NCBI GenBank assembly: GCA_964501335.1 | Contig: CAZCTC010000008.1 | Location: 62,001 to 126,000, forward strand | DNA: 64,000 nt | Source: CAZCTC01 sp964501335 | Lineage (GTDB): Bacteria > Chloroflexota > Anaerolineae > B4-G1 > SLSP01 | Direction of reading: 5' to 3' | Shown: one piece after another, positions 36,287 to 43,928 of the stretch | Position numbering within the stretch: position 1 is the first letter of the stretch | Layout of the letters: every line of letters begins with the position of its first letter | Translations under genes and position numbers: made by a program | Notes under the pieces: generated by a model | Database searches by the model: none | Told to the model about the DNA's origin: nothing | What the model saw: the letters and a program-made list of their open reading frames with translations, nothing else

Positions 36287-36316
36287 AAAAGCCTCCCTTG
36301 TGGAGGCTTTTTTATT
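36287..36316 (+). terminator. Attenuator-type intrinsic terminator before leuS
   Basis: AAAAGCCTCC (36287-36296) pairs with GGAGGCTTTT (36302-36311), followed by a T run. Its 5' arm CCTCCC (36292-36297) can instead pair with GGGAGG at 36244-36249 near the end of the leader peptide, which gives an antiterminator. A further 8-bp hairpin (CCGGGCGT with ACGCCCGG) lies near 36380-36406, before leuS. Confidence 0.8.
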
Positions 36317-36495
36317 TCCTGGGAGAAGAGACAGATGGATCGAAATTGTAAGGCAACAGATCGAATGGGGAGGGTAACCCGGGCGTTTGATGTACCGACG
36401 CCCGGCGTGCTTCGCGGCATGGAAATGGAGAGAGCGACGGATGGCGGAAGGCTGATTTTAAATTTTCCATTTCACATGACGAGGAGATTGTTACC

Positions 36496-38967
36496 ATGGA
36501 CGCTTATGATTATGAGTCGATCGAATCCCGCTGGCGGGATCGTTGGATGCGCGATGAGAGTGCCGGCACGCCCGTGCCGGTAGAGGGGCAGCAGACCTTC
36601 TACTGCCTGGATTTTTTTCCCTATCCTTCCGGCGCCGGGCTGAGCGTCGGCCACGGGCGCAATTATGTCCCATCGGATGTGATTTCCCGTTACCATCGGA
36701 TGCGCGGCGATGCGGTGCTGCATCCGATGGGCTGGGATGCCTTCGGCCTGCCGGCCGAAAATGAAGCGATCGCCCGGGGCACTCATCCTGCCGTCAGCAC
36801 GGGGATCTATGCCGCCAACTATCGCCGCCAGCTGACGCTGCTGGGCTGCTCTTATGACTGGGCGCGCGAGTTCAGTTCCAGCGACCCCGCTTATTACCGT
36901 TGGACCCAGGCGATGTTTCTGCGTTTTTACCGCCGCGGGCTGGCTTACCGGGCTGAAGCTCCGGTCAACTGGTGTGAATCCTGCCAGACGGTGCTGGCCG
37001 ATGAAGAGATCGAAGCCGGGCTGTGCTGGCGTTGCCATCAACCGGTGAGCCGTCGCCCGCAACGACAGTGGTTCCTGCGGGTGACGGCCTATGCTGAAGA
37101 GCTGCTGTCCATGCTGGAGCAGCTGGACTGGCCGGAGCCGGTGATCGCAGCTCAACGTCACTGGATCGGGCGCAGCGCGGGCACCGAGATTGCGCTGACG
37201 GTGGCCGATCCCCGGCAGCCGGAGCTGACGGAATCCCTGACGATCTTTACGACCCGTCCCGATACCTTTTTCGGGGTGAGCTTTGTGGCGCTGGCGCCGG
37301 AACATCCGCTGGCTTTTCGACTGGTCGCTCCGGCTGAACGGGCCGCAGCCGGAAATCAGATTCGCGCTTTTATGGGGCGCAGCAGTCTGGAGCGTCGTAC
37401 GGCGGAGCCGGAGGGTGCTTTCACCGGGGCGGAAGCGATTCTGCCCGACGGGCGGCGGGTGCCGATCTATGTGGCGGATTACGTCCTGGCCGAACATGGC
37501 ACGGGAGCGATCATGGGGGTGCCGGCGCACGATGCCCGTGATTTTGCATTTGCCCGGCGGTACGCTCTGCCGATGCCGGTGGTGATCGCGCCGCCGGCAT
37601 GGAACGGAGAGCCGCCGGTTGAGGCCTATGCCGGGGTCGGAATGCTGGTCAATTCGGGGGTTTTTACCGGAATGGATTCTGAGACGGCGAAGGGTGCCGT
37701 CTCGCAATGGCTGACCGAGCAGGGCTGGGGACAGGAGGCTGTCCACTATCGCCTGCGGGACTGGCTGATTTCACGGCAGCGGTACTGGGGCACGCCCATT
37801 CCAATCGTCCATTGTCCGCACTGCGGCGAGGTTCCCGTGCCGGAGGATCAACTGCCGGTGCTGCTGCCCTCTCTGCCCGATTATCGGCCGCGTGGAGACG
37901 GGCGCGCTCCGCTGGCGAATGTACCTGAATTCGTTCAGACGAGCTGTCCGGTTTGCGGCGGCCCGGCTGAACGGGAGACGGATACGATGACCGGTTTTGT
38001 CTGTTCTTCCTGGTACTATCTGCGGTTTGCCAGCCCGCACGATGCGACCCAGCCTTTCGATCCGGCGGCGGTGGCGCGTTGGCTGCCGGTGAATCTGTAC
38101 GTGGGAGGGGCGGAACATGCTCTGGGACATCTGATGTATGCCCGTTTCTGGACGAAGGTGCTGGCCGATGAAGGGCTGCTGAACTTCCGCGAGCCTTTTC
38201 CGGTCCTGCGGAGCCAGGGAGTGCTGCATGTGCGCGATCCCCGGACGGGACGGGTGGAGCGGATGTCTAAATCGAAGGGCAATGTGGTGACGCCCGACAG
38301 TGTGATTGCGCGGTACGGCGCGGATGCGACCCGGCTGTATCTGCTGTTTATGGGGCCTTTTGAGGCGCCGGTGACCTGGGAATTCGAGTCCGATCCGACG
38401 GTGCCTCACCATATCGAGGGCGTGCGGCGCTTTTTACAGCGGGTCTGGCGGATCGGGCAGGCGAGCGATCCGGTGGGCGAGGGCCCGTCGCTGGTCTCAC
38501 CGGTTCAGAATCTGATCCAGGCCGTGACTCAGGAGATCGAGGCTTTCCATTTCAACAAGGCGCTGAGTGCGCTGATGACCTTTGTGGGTGAGCTGGAAGA
38601 TTATCGGGAGCGGTATGGGATTTCCGAGAGCTGGAGAGAGGGGCGGCAGACGTTGATCCTGCTGCTGGCCCCTCTGGCCCCGTACATTACGGAGGAAATC
38701 TGGGAACGGCTGGGATATGCGGGCAGCGTTCACCGTCAGCCCTGGCCGGTGTGGAATCCCGATCTGATCCAGTCGACGGCCCGGGAAATTCCGGTGCAGG
38801 TCGATGGGCGGGTGCGCGACCGGATTACGGTCACGGATGCCATGTCGGAGGCGGCGCTGGAATCGATGGCGCTGGCGGCGGCCGGCGTGCGGAAATTCCT
38901 GAAAGACCGGGCGCCGGTTCAGGTGATTGTGGTGCCCGGGCGGCTGGTCAATATCGTAACCCGGTAA
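36496..38967 (+). CDS. leuS: Leucyl-tRNA synthetase
   Basis: It charges tRNA-Leu with leucine. At 823 residues it is full length. The class I HIGH motif reads GLSVGHGRN with His53, where many bacteria have HVGH, and is followed by HPMGWDAFGLPAENEA. An editing (CP1) domain follows at about 200-400 (TTRPDTFFGVSFVALAPEHP). The KMSKS motif reads ERMSKSKGNVV, and the anticodon-binding and C-terminal domains are present. ATG 36496 has GAGGAG upstream. Expression is probably set by the leucine leader peptide and attenuator. No T-box sequence was found. Confidence 0.97.
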   Translation: MDAYDYESIESRWRDRWMRDESAGTPVPVEGQQTFYCLDFFPYPSGAGLSVGHGRNYVPSDVISRYHRMRGDAVLHPMGWDAFGLPAENEAIARGTHPAVSTGIYAANYRRQLTLLGCSYDWAREFSSSDPAYYRWTQAMFLRFYRRGLAYRAEAPVNWCESCQTVLADEEIEAGLCWRCHQPVSRRPQRQWFLRVTAYAEELLSMLEQLDWPEPVIAAQRHWIGRSAGTEIALTVADPRQPELTESLTIFTTRPDTFFGVSFVALAPEHPLAFRLVAPAERAAAGNQIRAFMGRSSLERRTAEPEGAFTGAEAILPDGRRVPIYVADYVLAEHGTGAIMGVPAHDARDFAFARRYALPMPVVIAPPAWNGEPPVEAYAGVGMLVNSGVFTGMDSETAKGAVSQWLTEQGWGQEAVHYRLRDWLISRQRYWGTPIPIVHCPHCGEVPVPEDQLPVLLPSLPDYRPRGDGRAPLANVPEFVQTSCPVCGGPAERETDTMTGFVCSSWYYLRFASPHDATQPFDPAAVARWLPVNLYVGGAEHALGHLMYARFWTKVLADEGLLNFREPFPVLRSQGVLHVRDPRTGRVERMSKSKGNVVTPDSVIARYGADATRLYLLFMGPFEAPVTWEFESDPTVPHHIEGVRRFLQRVWRIGQASDPVGEGPSLVSPVQNLIQAVTQEIEAFHFNKALSALMTFVGELEDYRERYGISESWREGRQTLILLLAPLAPYITEEIWERLGYAGSVHRQPWPVWNPDLIQSTAREIPVQVDGRVRDRITVTDAMSEAALESMALAAAGVRKFLKDRAPVQVIVVPGRLVNIVTR

Positions 38968-38982
38968 GGAGTTTTTTTGTTT

Positions 38983-39081
38983 ATGTTTTCGCGGGCTTCA
39001 GAAAGCCCGCGAAAACATAGTCCTTTTCCAGAGCCGCCCCGGCGACGCAGGCTATCTACTTGCTGCTGTCTACTTCTGTGG
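38983..39081 (-). repeat. Hairpin element in reverse orientation, with left flank
   Basis: A perfect 16-bp stem (38983-38998 with 39003-39018, CGCGGGC arm, CAGA loop on the plus strand) lies 15 bases behind leuS and may end its transcription. The left flank follows on the other side (TCCTTTTCCAGAGCCGCC, then GGCGACGCAGGC, then TACTTGCTGCTGTCTACTTC). Confidence 0.8.
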
Positions 39082-39105
39082 TATTATTGCGAACGTTCGC
39101 AATAA
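39060..39105 (+). promoter_or_regulatory. Promoter and 22-bp palindromic operator of the Fur-family regulator
   Basis: TTATTGCGAAC and GTTCGCAATAA (39084-39105) form a perfect palindrome without spacer. It overlaps the -10 hexamer TATTAT (39082-39087) and touches the ribosome site. TTGCTG at 39060-39065 is a fair -35, 16 bases from -10, and comes from the flank of the repeat element. The regulator next to it probably binds here. Confidence 0.75.
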
Positions 39106-39114
39106 GGAGGGGTG

Positions 39115-39537
39115 ATGTCGTGTGAAAAACGGTTTGTGGAGCAGTTAAAGGAACGTGGGTTACGGGTAACTCCCCAGCGGGAGCTGGTGCTGGCGGCTTT
39201 GCATCAACGGGAAGGGTTGTTCACGGCCGAAGAGATTTATCAGCAGGTTCACGGTCAGGACCCCGATCTCAAGCTTTCCACGGTCTATCGGACGTTGGAA
39301 CTGCTGGAAGAGTTGGAACTGGTGGCTGTGATCAATACAGAAGAGCGCCGGAGTTATAAGTTGTTGGGTCTGCATGGATTGCATCATCATTTGCGCTGTA
39401 CCCGCTGTGGAGCGGTTATCGGCGTTCCTTATGAAATTATCCAGCCGCTGGTGGAGCAGCTGCGGTTGAATTATGGATTCGAGGCTGAGGTCGGGGCGTT
39501 GACTTTCCTGGGTCTTTGTTCCGCCTGTCGGGAATGA
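39115..39537 (+). CDS. Fur-family metal-dependent repressor, 140 aa
   Basis: It is a winged-helix repressor that binds DNA when loaded with metal. The DNA-binding half has RVTPQRELVLAAL and STVYRTLELLEELELV. The metal half has HGLHHHLRCTRCG and a final LCSAC, that is, two CX2C pairs for structural zinc plus the His-rich loop. ATG 39115 is preferred to GTG 39112 because of its spacing from AGGAGG. It lies 28 bases before cbiM, so cobalt or nickel is the likely ligand, though zinc or iron cannot be excluded. Confidence 0.9.
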   Translation: MSCEKRFVEQLKERGLRVTPQRELVLAALHQREGLFTAEEIYQQVHGQDPDLKLSTVYRTLELLEELELVAVINTEERRSYKLLGLHGLHHHLRCTRCGAVIGVPYEIIQPLVEQLRLNYGFEAEVGALTFLGLCSACRE

Positions 39538-39565
39538 TCGCGTAAACTTTTCAGGAGGTAAAAAG

Positions 39566-40531
39566 ATGCTGGCATCGCCCGTACGGATGCACATTCCGGA
39601 TGGTTTTCTTTCATTGGGGGTGGCGATTCTGTTTTGGATCGTGGCTGTGGTCGTCATCGGTTATGCGTTGCGCCGGGTCAATCGTGATTTGGGGGAACGG
39701 CAGGTGCCGGTGATGGGGGTGTTGGCAGCCTGTATTTTTGCCGGCCAGATGCTGAATTTTTCGGTGACGGGGGGCACGTCGGGTCATCTATTGGGGGCGG
39801 CGTTGGCGACGATCGTGCTGGGGCCCTGGGCGGCGATTCTGGTGATGAGCTGTGTGGTGGGCACCCAGGCTTTGATTTTTCAGGACGGCGGGATTCTGGC
39901 CCTGGGAGCCAATCTCTTCAATATGGCGATAGTCGGACCTCTGGTCTCATTTTTTGTCTATCGTGCGGTCCGTGCTCTTGCCGGAAAGGGTGATTGGGGG
40001 CTATGGGCTGGGGGGGGGATCGCCGGTTGGAGTTCGATTTTTATGGCGGCTCTGGCCTGTGCTTTGCAGCTGGCCCTGTCGGGGACTTCGCCGGCCAATC
40101 TGGCCGTTCCGGCGATGGCGGGAATCCATGCGTTGATTGGCGTAGGGGAAGGATTGCTTACGGTGGGAGCGCTCAGTTTCATTTACGCGGTGCGGCGCGA
40201 CTGGGTGGGGATTACGCCGACGGCTCAAACCGGATGGGGCGGTGTATTGGTGGGATTGTTGCTGGCGCTGGCGCTGACGGTGGCGGCTCCGCTGGCTTCG
40301 ACGCATCCGGACGGGTTGGAATGGGTGGCTGAACAGAACGGCTTTTTGGGCCAGGGGCAGGCGCCCTTTTATACTTTGATCCCTGATTATGCCTTGCCGG
40401 GAATTGGAAATCAGGGGCTGGCCACGATCCTGGCCGGGGGGATTGGGGTTTTGTTTATTCTGGGGGCGGCCTTGAGTGTGGCTTTTTTCCGCAGTCGGCG
40501 TGATCGTGCGGAGGGTTCGATTCGGGGATGA
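39566..40531 (+). CDS. cbiM: Cobalt/nickel ECF transporter S component CbiM fused to a PDGLE domain
   Basis: It is the substrate-binding membrane subunit for Co2+ or Ni2+. The core motif MHIPDGFLS lies near the N-terminus, then ACIFAGQMLNFSVTGGTSGHLLGAA and further helices follow. Residues about 245-310 are a PDGLE domain (STHPDGLEWVAE) that replaces CbiN. AGGAGG lies before ATG 39566, which adds seven residues (LASPVR and its Met) before MHIPDG. In characterised CbiM/NikM proteins the free N-terminal Met-His takes part in metal binding, so this extension is unusual. ATG 39587 would give the normal N-terminus but has no ribosome site. Confidence 0.93.
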   Translation: MLASPVRMHIPDGFLSLGVAILFWIVAVVVIGYALRRVNRDLGERQVPVMGVLAACIFAGQMLNFSVTGGTSGHLLGAALATIVLGPWAAILVMSCVVGTQALIFQDGGILALGANLFNMAIVGPLVSFFVYRAVRALAGKGDWGLWAGGGIAGWSSIFMAALACALQLALSGTSPANLAVPAMAGIHALIGVGEGLLTVGALSFIYAVRRDWVGITPTAQTGWGGVLVGLLLALALTVAAPLASTHPDGLEWVAEQNGFLGQGQAPFYTLIPDYALPGIGNQGLATILAGGIGVLFILGAALSVAFFRSRRDRAEGSIRG

Positions 40532-41316
40532 CGCTCTATTCGCTGGATCCTTATGTCGCGCGTTCCAGCCCGGTCCATGCCTGGGATCCCCGGCTGAAGC
40601 TGGTGTTGACGCTGACCTTTATTTTGACGCTGGCTTCGTTGCCCGGGACGGCCTGGCCGATCTATGGGGTGCTGGCGGCTCTGGATTGCGCTGCTGTGAT
40701 GCTGGCTGAGTTGCCGGCCCGATTGGTCTGGCGCCGCAGCTGGCCGGTTTTGATGGTAGGGGCGGCGGCACTTCCTTTATTATGGCTCACTCCCGGGGTG
40801 CCTCTGTGGAGTCTGCCGGCAGGTCCTTGGAATCTGGCCATTACCGGAGCGGGGATGGTGCGGGTGATGACCCTTTTGCTCAAGGCTGGAATGGCGGTGT
40901 CGGCGGTGGTGGTGTTGACGGCTACGGCTTCCTTTCCGGCTTTGCTGGAGGCGATGGAGGCTTTGGGGTTGCCCCCGTTGCTGGTTTCTATTGTGGGATT
41001 GATGTGGCGCTCCCTTTTTGTGCTGGTGGAAGAAGTGGGGCGGTTACAGCGGGCGCGCGATTCCCGTTCCGGCGGGGAGGTGCGGGGCAGTTTGATCTGG
41101 CGCGCCCGGGTCACCGGGGGGATGATGGGCAATCTTTTGCTCCGGGCGTTGGAACGTTCGGAGCGGATTTATCAGGCCATGCTGGCTCGCGGGTATGACG
41201 GCCGACCGCAGTTTCACTCTCTGCCGCCGCTCTCGGGGCTGGAAAAAGCAGCTTTGTGGAGCGGGACTGGGGGATTGGGCCTGCTGGCGTTGCTGGCATG
41301 GTGGGGATGGGGGTAG
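40528..41316 (+). CDS. cbiQ: ECF transporter T component CbiQ
   Basis: It is the transmembrane coupling subunit between CbiM and the ATPase. Five to six helices are seen, with the conserved ATPase-contact helices near the C-terminus (RARDSRSGGEVRG and ERSERIYQAMLARGYDG, the A-R-G type motifs of T components). ATG 40528 overlaps the cbiM stop as ATGA. Its length of 262 residues is usual. Confidence 0.93.
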   Translation: MTLYSLDPYVARSSPVHAWDPRLKLVLTLTFILTLASLPGTAWPIYGVLAALDCAAVMLAELPARLVWRRSWPVLMVGAAALPLLWLTPGVPLWSLPAGPWNLAITGAGMVRVMTLLLKAGMAVSAVVVLTATASFPALLEAMEALGLPPLLVSIVGLMWRSLFVLVEEVGRLQRARDSRSGGEVRGSLIWRARVTGGMMGNLLLRALERSERIYQAMLARGYDGRPQFHSLPPLSGLEKAALWSGTGGLGLLALLAWWGWG

Positions 41317-41320
41317 AGTG

Positions 41321-42040
41321 ATGGAAGTAACGGCGACCGGCGAGGTCGAAATCGAGCATTTGAATTTTTCCTATCCCGATGGGCGGTCGGTGTTGCATGA
41401 TCTCTCTTTGCGGATTCAGGAGGGCGAACGGGTGGCCCTGGTCGGGCCTAATGGGGCGGGGAAGTCGACGCTGCTTTTACATTTCAATGGGATTTTGCAG
41501 CCGCAGCAAGGACAGGTACGGGTGGGCGGCTGGAATGTGCAGTCTCAGCAGATCAAACGGGTGCGGGCTGCTTTAGGGCTGGTTTTTCAAGATCCGAACG
41601 ATCAGCTCTTTTGTCCGACAGTTTTTGACGATGTGGCTTTTGGTCCTTTGTATCAGGGGCTTTCGCGGGAAGAGGTGCGGCTGCGCGTGACGGAGGCGCT
41701 GGCGGCGGTCGGGATGGAGGGCGCTGCCGGGCGTTCCGGTCATCAGTTGAGCGTGGGGGAGAAAAAGCGGGTGGCGCTGGCTACCGTGCTGGCGATGCGG
41801 CCCCGGATTCTGGCGCTGGATGAGCCGACGGCCGGGCTCGATCCCCGGGGACGACGGGAGCTGGGGGCCTTATTGCAGACTCTCCCGCAGACTTTGATCG
41901 TGGCTTCCCACGATCTGGAATGGGCGGCGGAGTTACTGCCGCGGTGGCTGGTGATCAATGCGGGCCGGGTGGTGGCTGATCTTTCCGGTCGGCAGTTGCT
42001 GGCCGATCTGCCGCTGCTGGAAAAATATGGGCTGGCCTGA
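41321..42040 (+). CDS. cbiO: ECF transporter ATPase CbiO
   Basis: It provides energy for Co2+/Ni2+ uptake. The Walker A motif is GPNGAGKST, the Q loop is GLVFQDPNDQLFCPTVFDDV, the signature is LSVGEKKRV and Walker B is ILALDEPTAGLDP; the switch His is in VASHDLEW. At 239 residues it is complete. ATG 41321 lies four bases behind the cbiQ stop; the frame is open further upstream inside cbiQ, but without a ribosome site. It ends the regulator-cbiM-cbiQ-cbiO operon. Confidence 0.95.
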   Translation: MEVTATGEVEIEHLNFSYPDGRSVLHDLSLRIQEGERVALVGPNGAGKSTLLLHFNGILQPQQGQVRVGGWNVQSQQIKRVRAALGLVFQDPNDQLFCPTVFDDVAFGPLYQGLSREEVRLRVTEALAAVGMEGAAGRSGHQLSVGEKKRVALATVLAMRPRILALDEPTAGLDPRGRRELGALLQTLPQTLIVASHDLEWAAELLPRWLVINAGRVVADLSGRQLLADLPLLEKYGLA

Positions 42041-42054
42041 GGCCGTTGCTTTTG

Positions 42055-42405
42055 TTCTGTCTTGAAAATAGCCGGGAATTTAACGCAGAGCCGCAGAGTT
42101 ACAGATCGAAGATATTGTAAATAGACGCAGAGTCAGAAAGAAAAATAATTTATCCCTCTCTGCGATCTCTCCGCCTCTGCGTTAAAATCTGGCTCTGAAT
42201 TTTCATCCTTCGGGGTGCCGTCTCCGGCATGGCCCCGGCCTTGTAACGTCCCGCAAATGGTCCTTGTCCTGTAAGATACGCCGCGCTGGATGGGGAGAGA
42301 AAGTTTTTTGTTTATGTTTTCGTGGTTTACCACTTCAGAAAGCCCGCGAAAACATGGTCCTTTCCCAGAGCCGCTCCGGCGACACTCCTAAGGATGTTTG
42401 AACCG
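42055..42405 (-). repeat. Repeat block with reverse hairpin element and degenerate arm
   Basis: This gene-free stretch holds reverse copies of the TATTTTCAGGACAGA unit (about 42055 and 42198-42240), an inverted pair TTTAACGCAGAG/CTCTGCGTTAAA (about 42079 and 42173), the right flank of the hairpin element in reverse, and a hairpin (42314-42355) whose left arm has turned into its own small hairpin, GTGGTTTACCAC, so that it pairs only partly with AAGCCCGCGAAAACAT. Confidence 0.7.
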
Positions 42406-42536
42406 TCTCCCGAATAAAAGCGGGTTTTTTAACGTTGTAGATATGTAGTAATATTTCACTTGTGTGGTTGGTATTGTGAGTGTTCCACAAAAGGTTTTCG
42501 ATTGATCACAGATGACGCGCGGGATGAGGGGGAGAT

Positions 42537-43532
42537 ATGAAAAGTGAAAGCGAGAAATTTATGAAAGCAGTCGTTTGTACGAAATACGGCCCGCCCGAGG
42601 TGTTGCAATTCCAGGATGTCGAGAAACCAGTTCCCGGGGATAACGAAGTGTTGATCAAAGTGCGGGCAGTTTCTTTGAACGCCGCCGATTGGCATCTGAT
42701 GCGGGCGGAGCCCTTTCTGGTGCGATTGATGGGAATGGGCTTTTTCAAGCCTAAACATCCGATCTTGGGAGAAGATGTCGCCGGGCGGATCGAAGCGGTG
42801 GGCAAAAATGTGACGCGGTTTCGGGTGGGTGACGATGTGTTTGGAGATCTGTTTGCGGATGGTGGCGGAGGGCTGGCGGAGTATACCTGCGCTACTGAGA
42901 AAAGTCTGGTGTTGAAACCCAAAGGACTGACCTATGAGCAGGCGGCGGCCGTGCCGATTGCTGCGATCACGGCGCTGCAAGGGTTGCGTGATTATGGAAA
43001 GATCCAACGAGGACAGAAGGTTTTGATCAATGGTGCTTCCGGTGGGGTGGGGACCTTTGCCGTTCAAATTGCTCGCTACTTTGAGGCCGAGGTTACGGCG
43101 GTAACCAGTACGAAAAATCTGGATCGGGTGCGTTCGTTGGGGGCCGATCATGTGATCGATTACACCCGTGAGGATTTTACTAAAAGCGGCCGGCAGTACG
43201 ATTTGATCTTTGCTGTTAATGGCTACCATTCGATCTGGGATTATCAACGGGCTCTCAGTCCGAAAGGGATTTATGTCATGGCGGGGGGCGCCAATGCGCA
43301 AATGTTCCAGGCGATGATCCTGGGGCCGGTGGTTTCCCTGATCAGCGGCAAGAAAATGGGCGGAGCGTTGGCGCATACGAATCAACAGGATCTTGCTTTT
43401 TTAACAGAGTTGTTGGAGGCCGGGAAGCTGGTGCCGGTAATCGATCGGCAGTATAAGCTGAGCGAGACGGTGAAAGCCATGCAGTATCTGGAAGAAGGGC
43501 ATGCCCGGGGGAAGATTGTGATTGCGGTCTGA
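42537..43532 (+). CDS. Zinc-free NAD(P)H:quinone oxidoreductase-like dehydrogenase (MDR family)
   Basis: It is a medium-chain dehydrogenase/reductase of 331 residues. The N-terminal GroES-like part contains EVLIKVRAVSLNAADWHLM and GEDVAGRIEAVG. The Rossmann part has the nucleotide-binding motif NGASGGVGTFAVQIAR (about residues 165-180) and STKNLDRVRSLGADHVIDY. The zinc-binding residues of alcohol dehydrogenases are missing, so the quinone-oxidoreductase branch is likely. ATG 42537 has GGGGGAG upstream; ATG 42561 is the next possible start. The substrate is unknown and no operon partner is seen. Confidence 0.88.
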   Translation: MKSESEKFMKAVVCTKYGPPEVLQFQDVEKPVPGDNEVLIKVRAVSLNAADWHLMRAEPFLVRLMGMGFFKPKHPILGEDVAGRIEAVGKNVTRFRVGDDVFGDLFADGGGGLAEYTCATEKSLVLKPKGLTYEQAAAVPIAAITALQGLRDYGKIQRGQKVLINGASGGVGTFAVQIARYFEAEVTAVTSTKNLDRVRSLGADHVIDYTREDFTKSGRQYDLIFAVNGYHSIWDYQRALSPKGIYVMAGGANAQMFQAMILGPVVSLISGKKMGGALAHTNQQDLAFLTELLEAGKLVPVIDRQYKLSETVKAMQYLEEGHARGKIVIAV

Positions 43533-43928
43533 ATTCTGACCGGAAAACATAACCCTGAAAGCCCGTTAGTGCGCGGAACTTTTGGGATCAAGGGCGGTCA
43601 CCTCGGGCCGCCTCTCCGAAATAGTCCTCTCCTGTAGGGGCCGGTGGATGCTTTAACCCGGCCCTGTTCCATTCTTTTCTCCACAGTCTATCGTATTTTA
43701 CGCGGTTATAGAACCCTGTTTTCAGAAGTTCTTCTCTCTGGCCTCTGGGGTGAGTCTTTTTCCGGCTATTTTTCGGAACAGCAGGCCATGCAAGATCAGG
43801 CGCCTCTGAGTATGAAAAAATGAAAGTGTGTTATAACAGACACGTTGGGCGTCTCTCTGTGGGTGGGAAGCCTGCGGTCTGGAATGACGGATCTGAGGGC
43901 TTAATTTTCTGATCTGGAGGATTTTACG
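43533..43928 (+). other. Gene-free stretch without a clear feature
   Basis: A decayed piece of the hairpin element may be present near 43550-43580 (AAAACATAACCCTGAAAGCC). TTATAA near 43832 could be part of a promoter for the next gene. I see no other gene, RNA or repeat here. Confidence 0.4.

Noticed and set aside
36060..36480. T-box riboswitch before leuS
   Set aside because: The T-box core sequence (AGGGTGGNACCGCG type) and specifier stem are not seen; the leucine-rich leader peptide explains the terminator better.
36284..36583. Open frame between the attenuator and leuS
   Set aside because: It starts inside the terminator, has no ribosome site, and overlaps the start of leuS in another frame.
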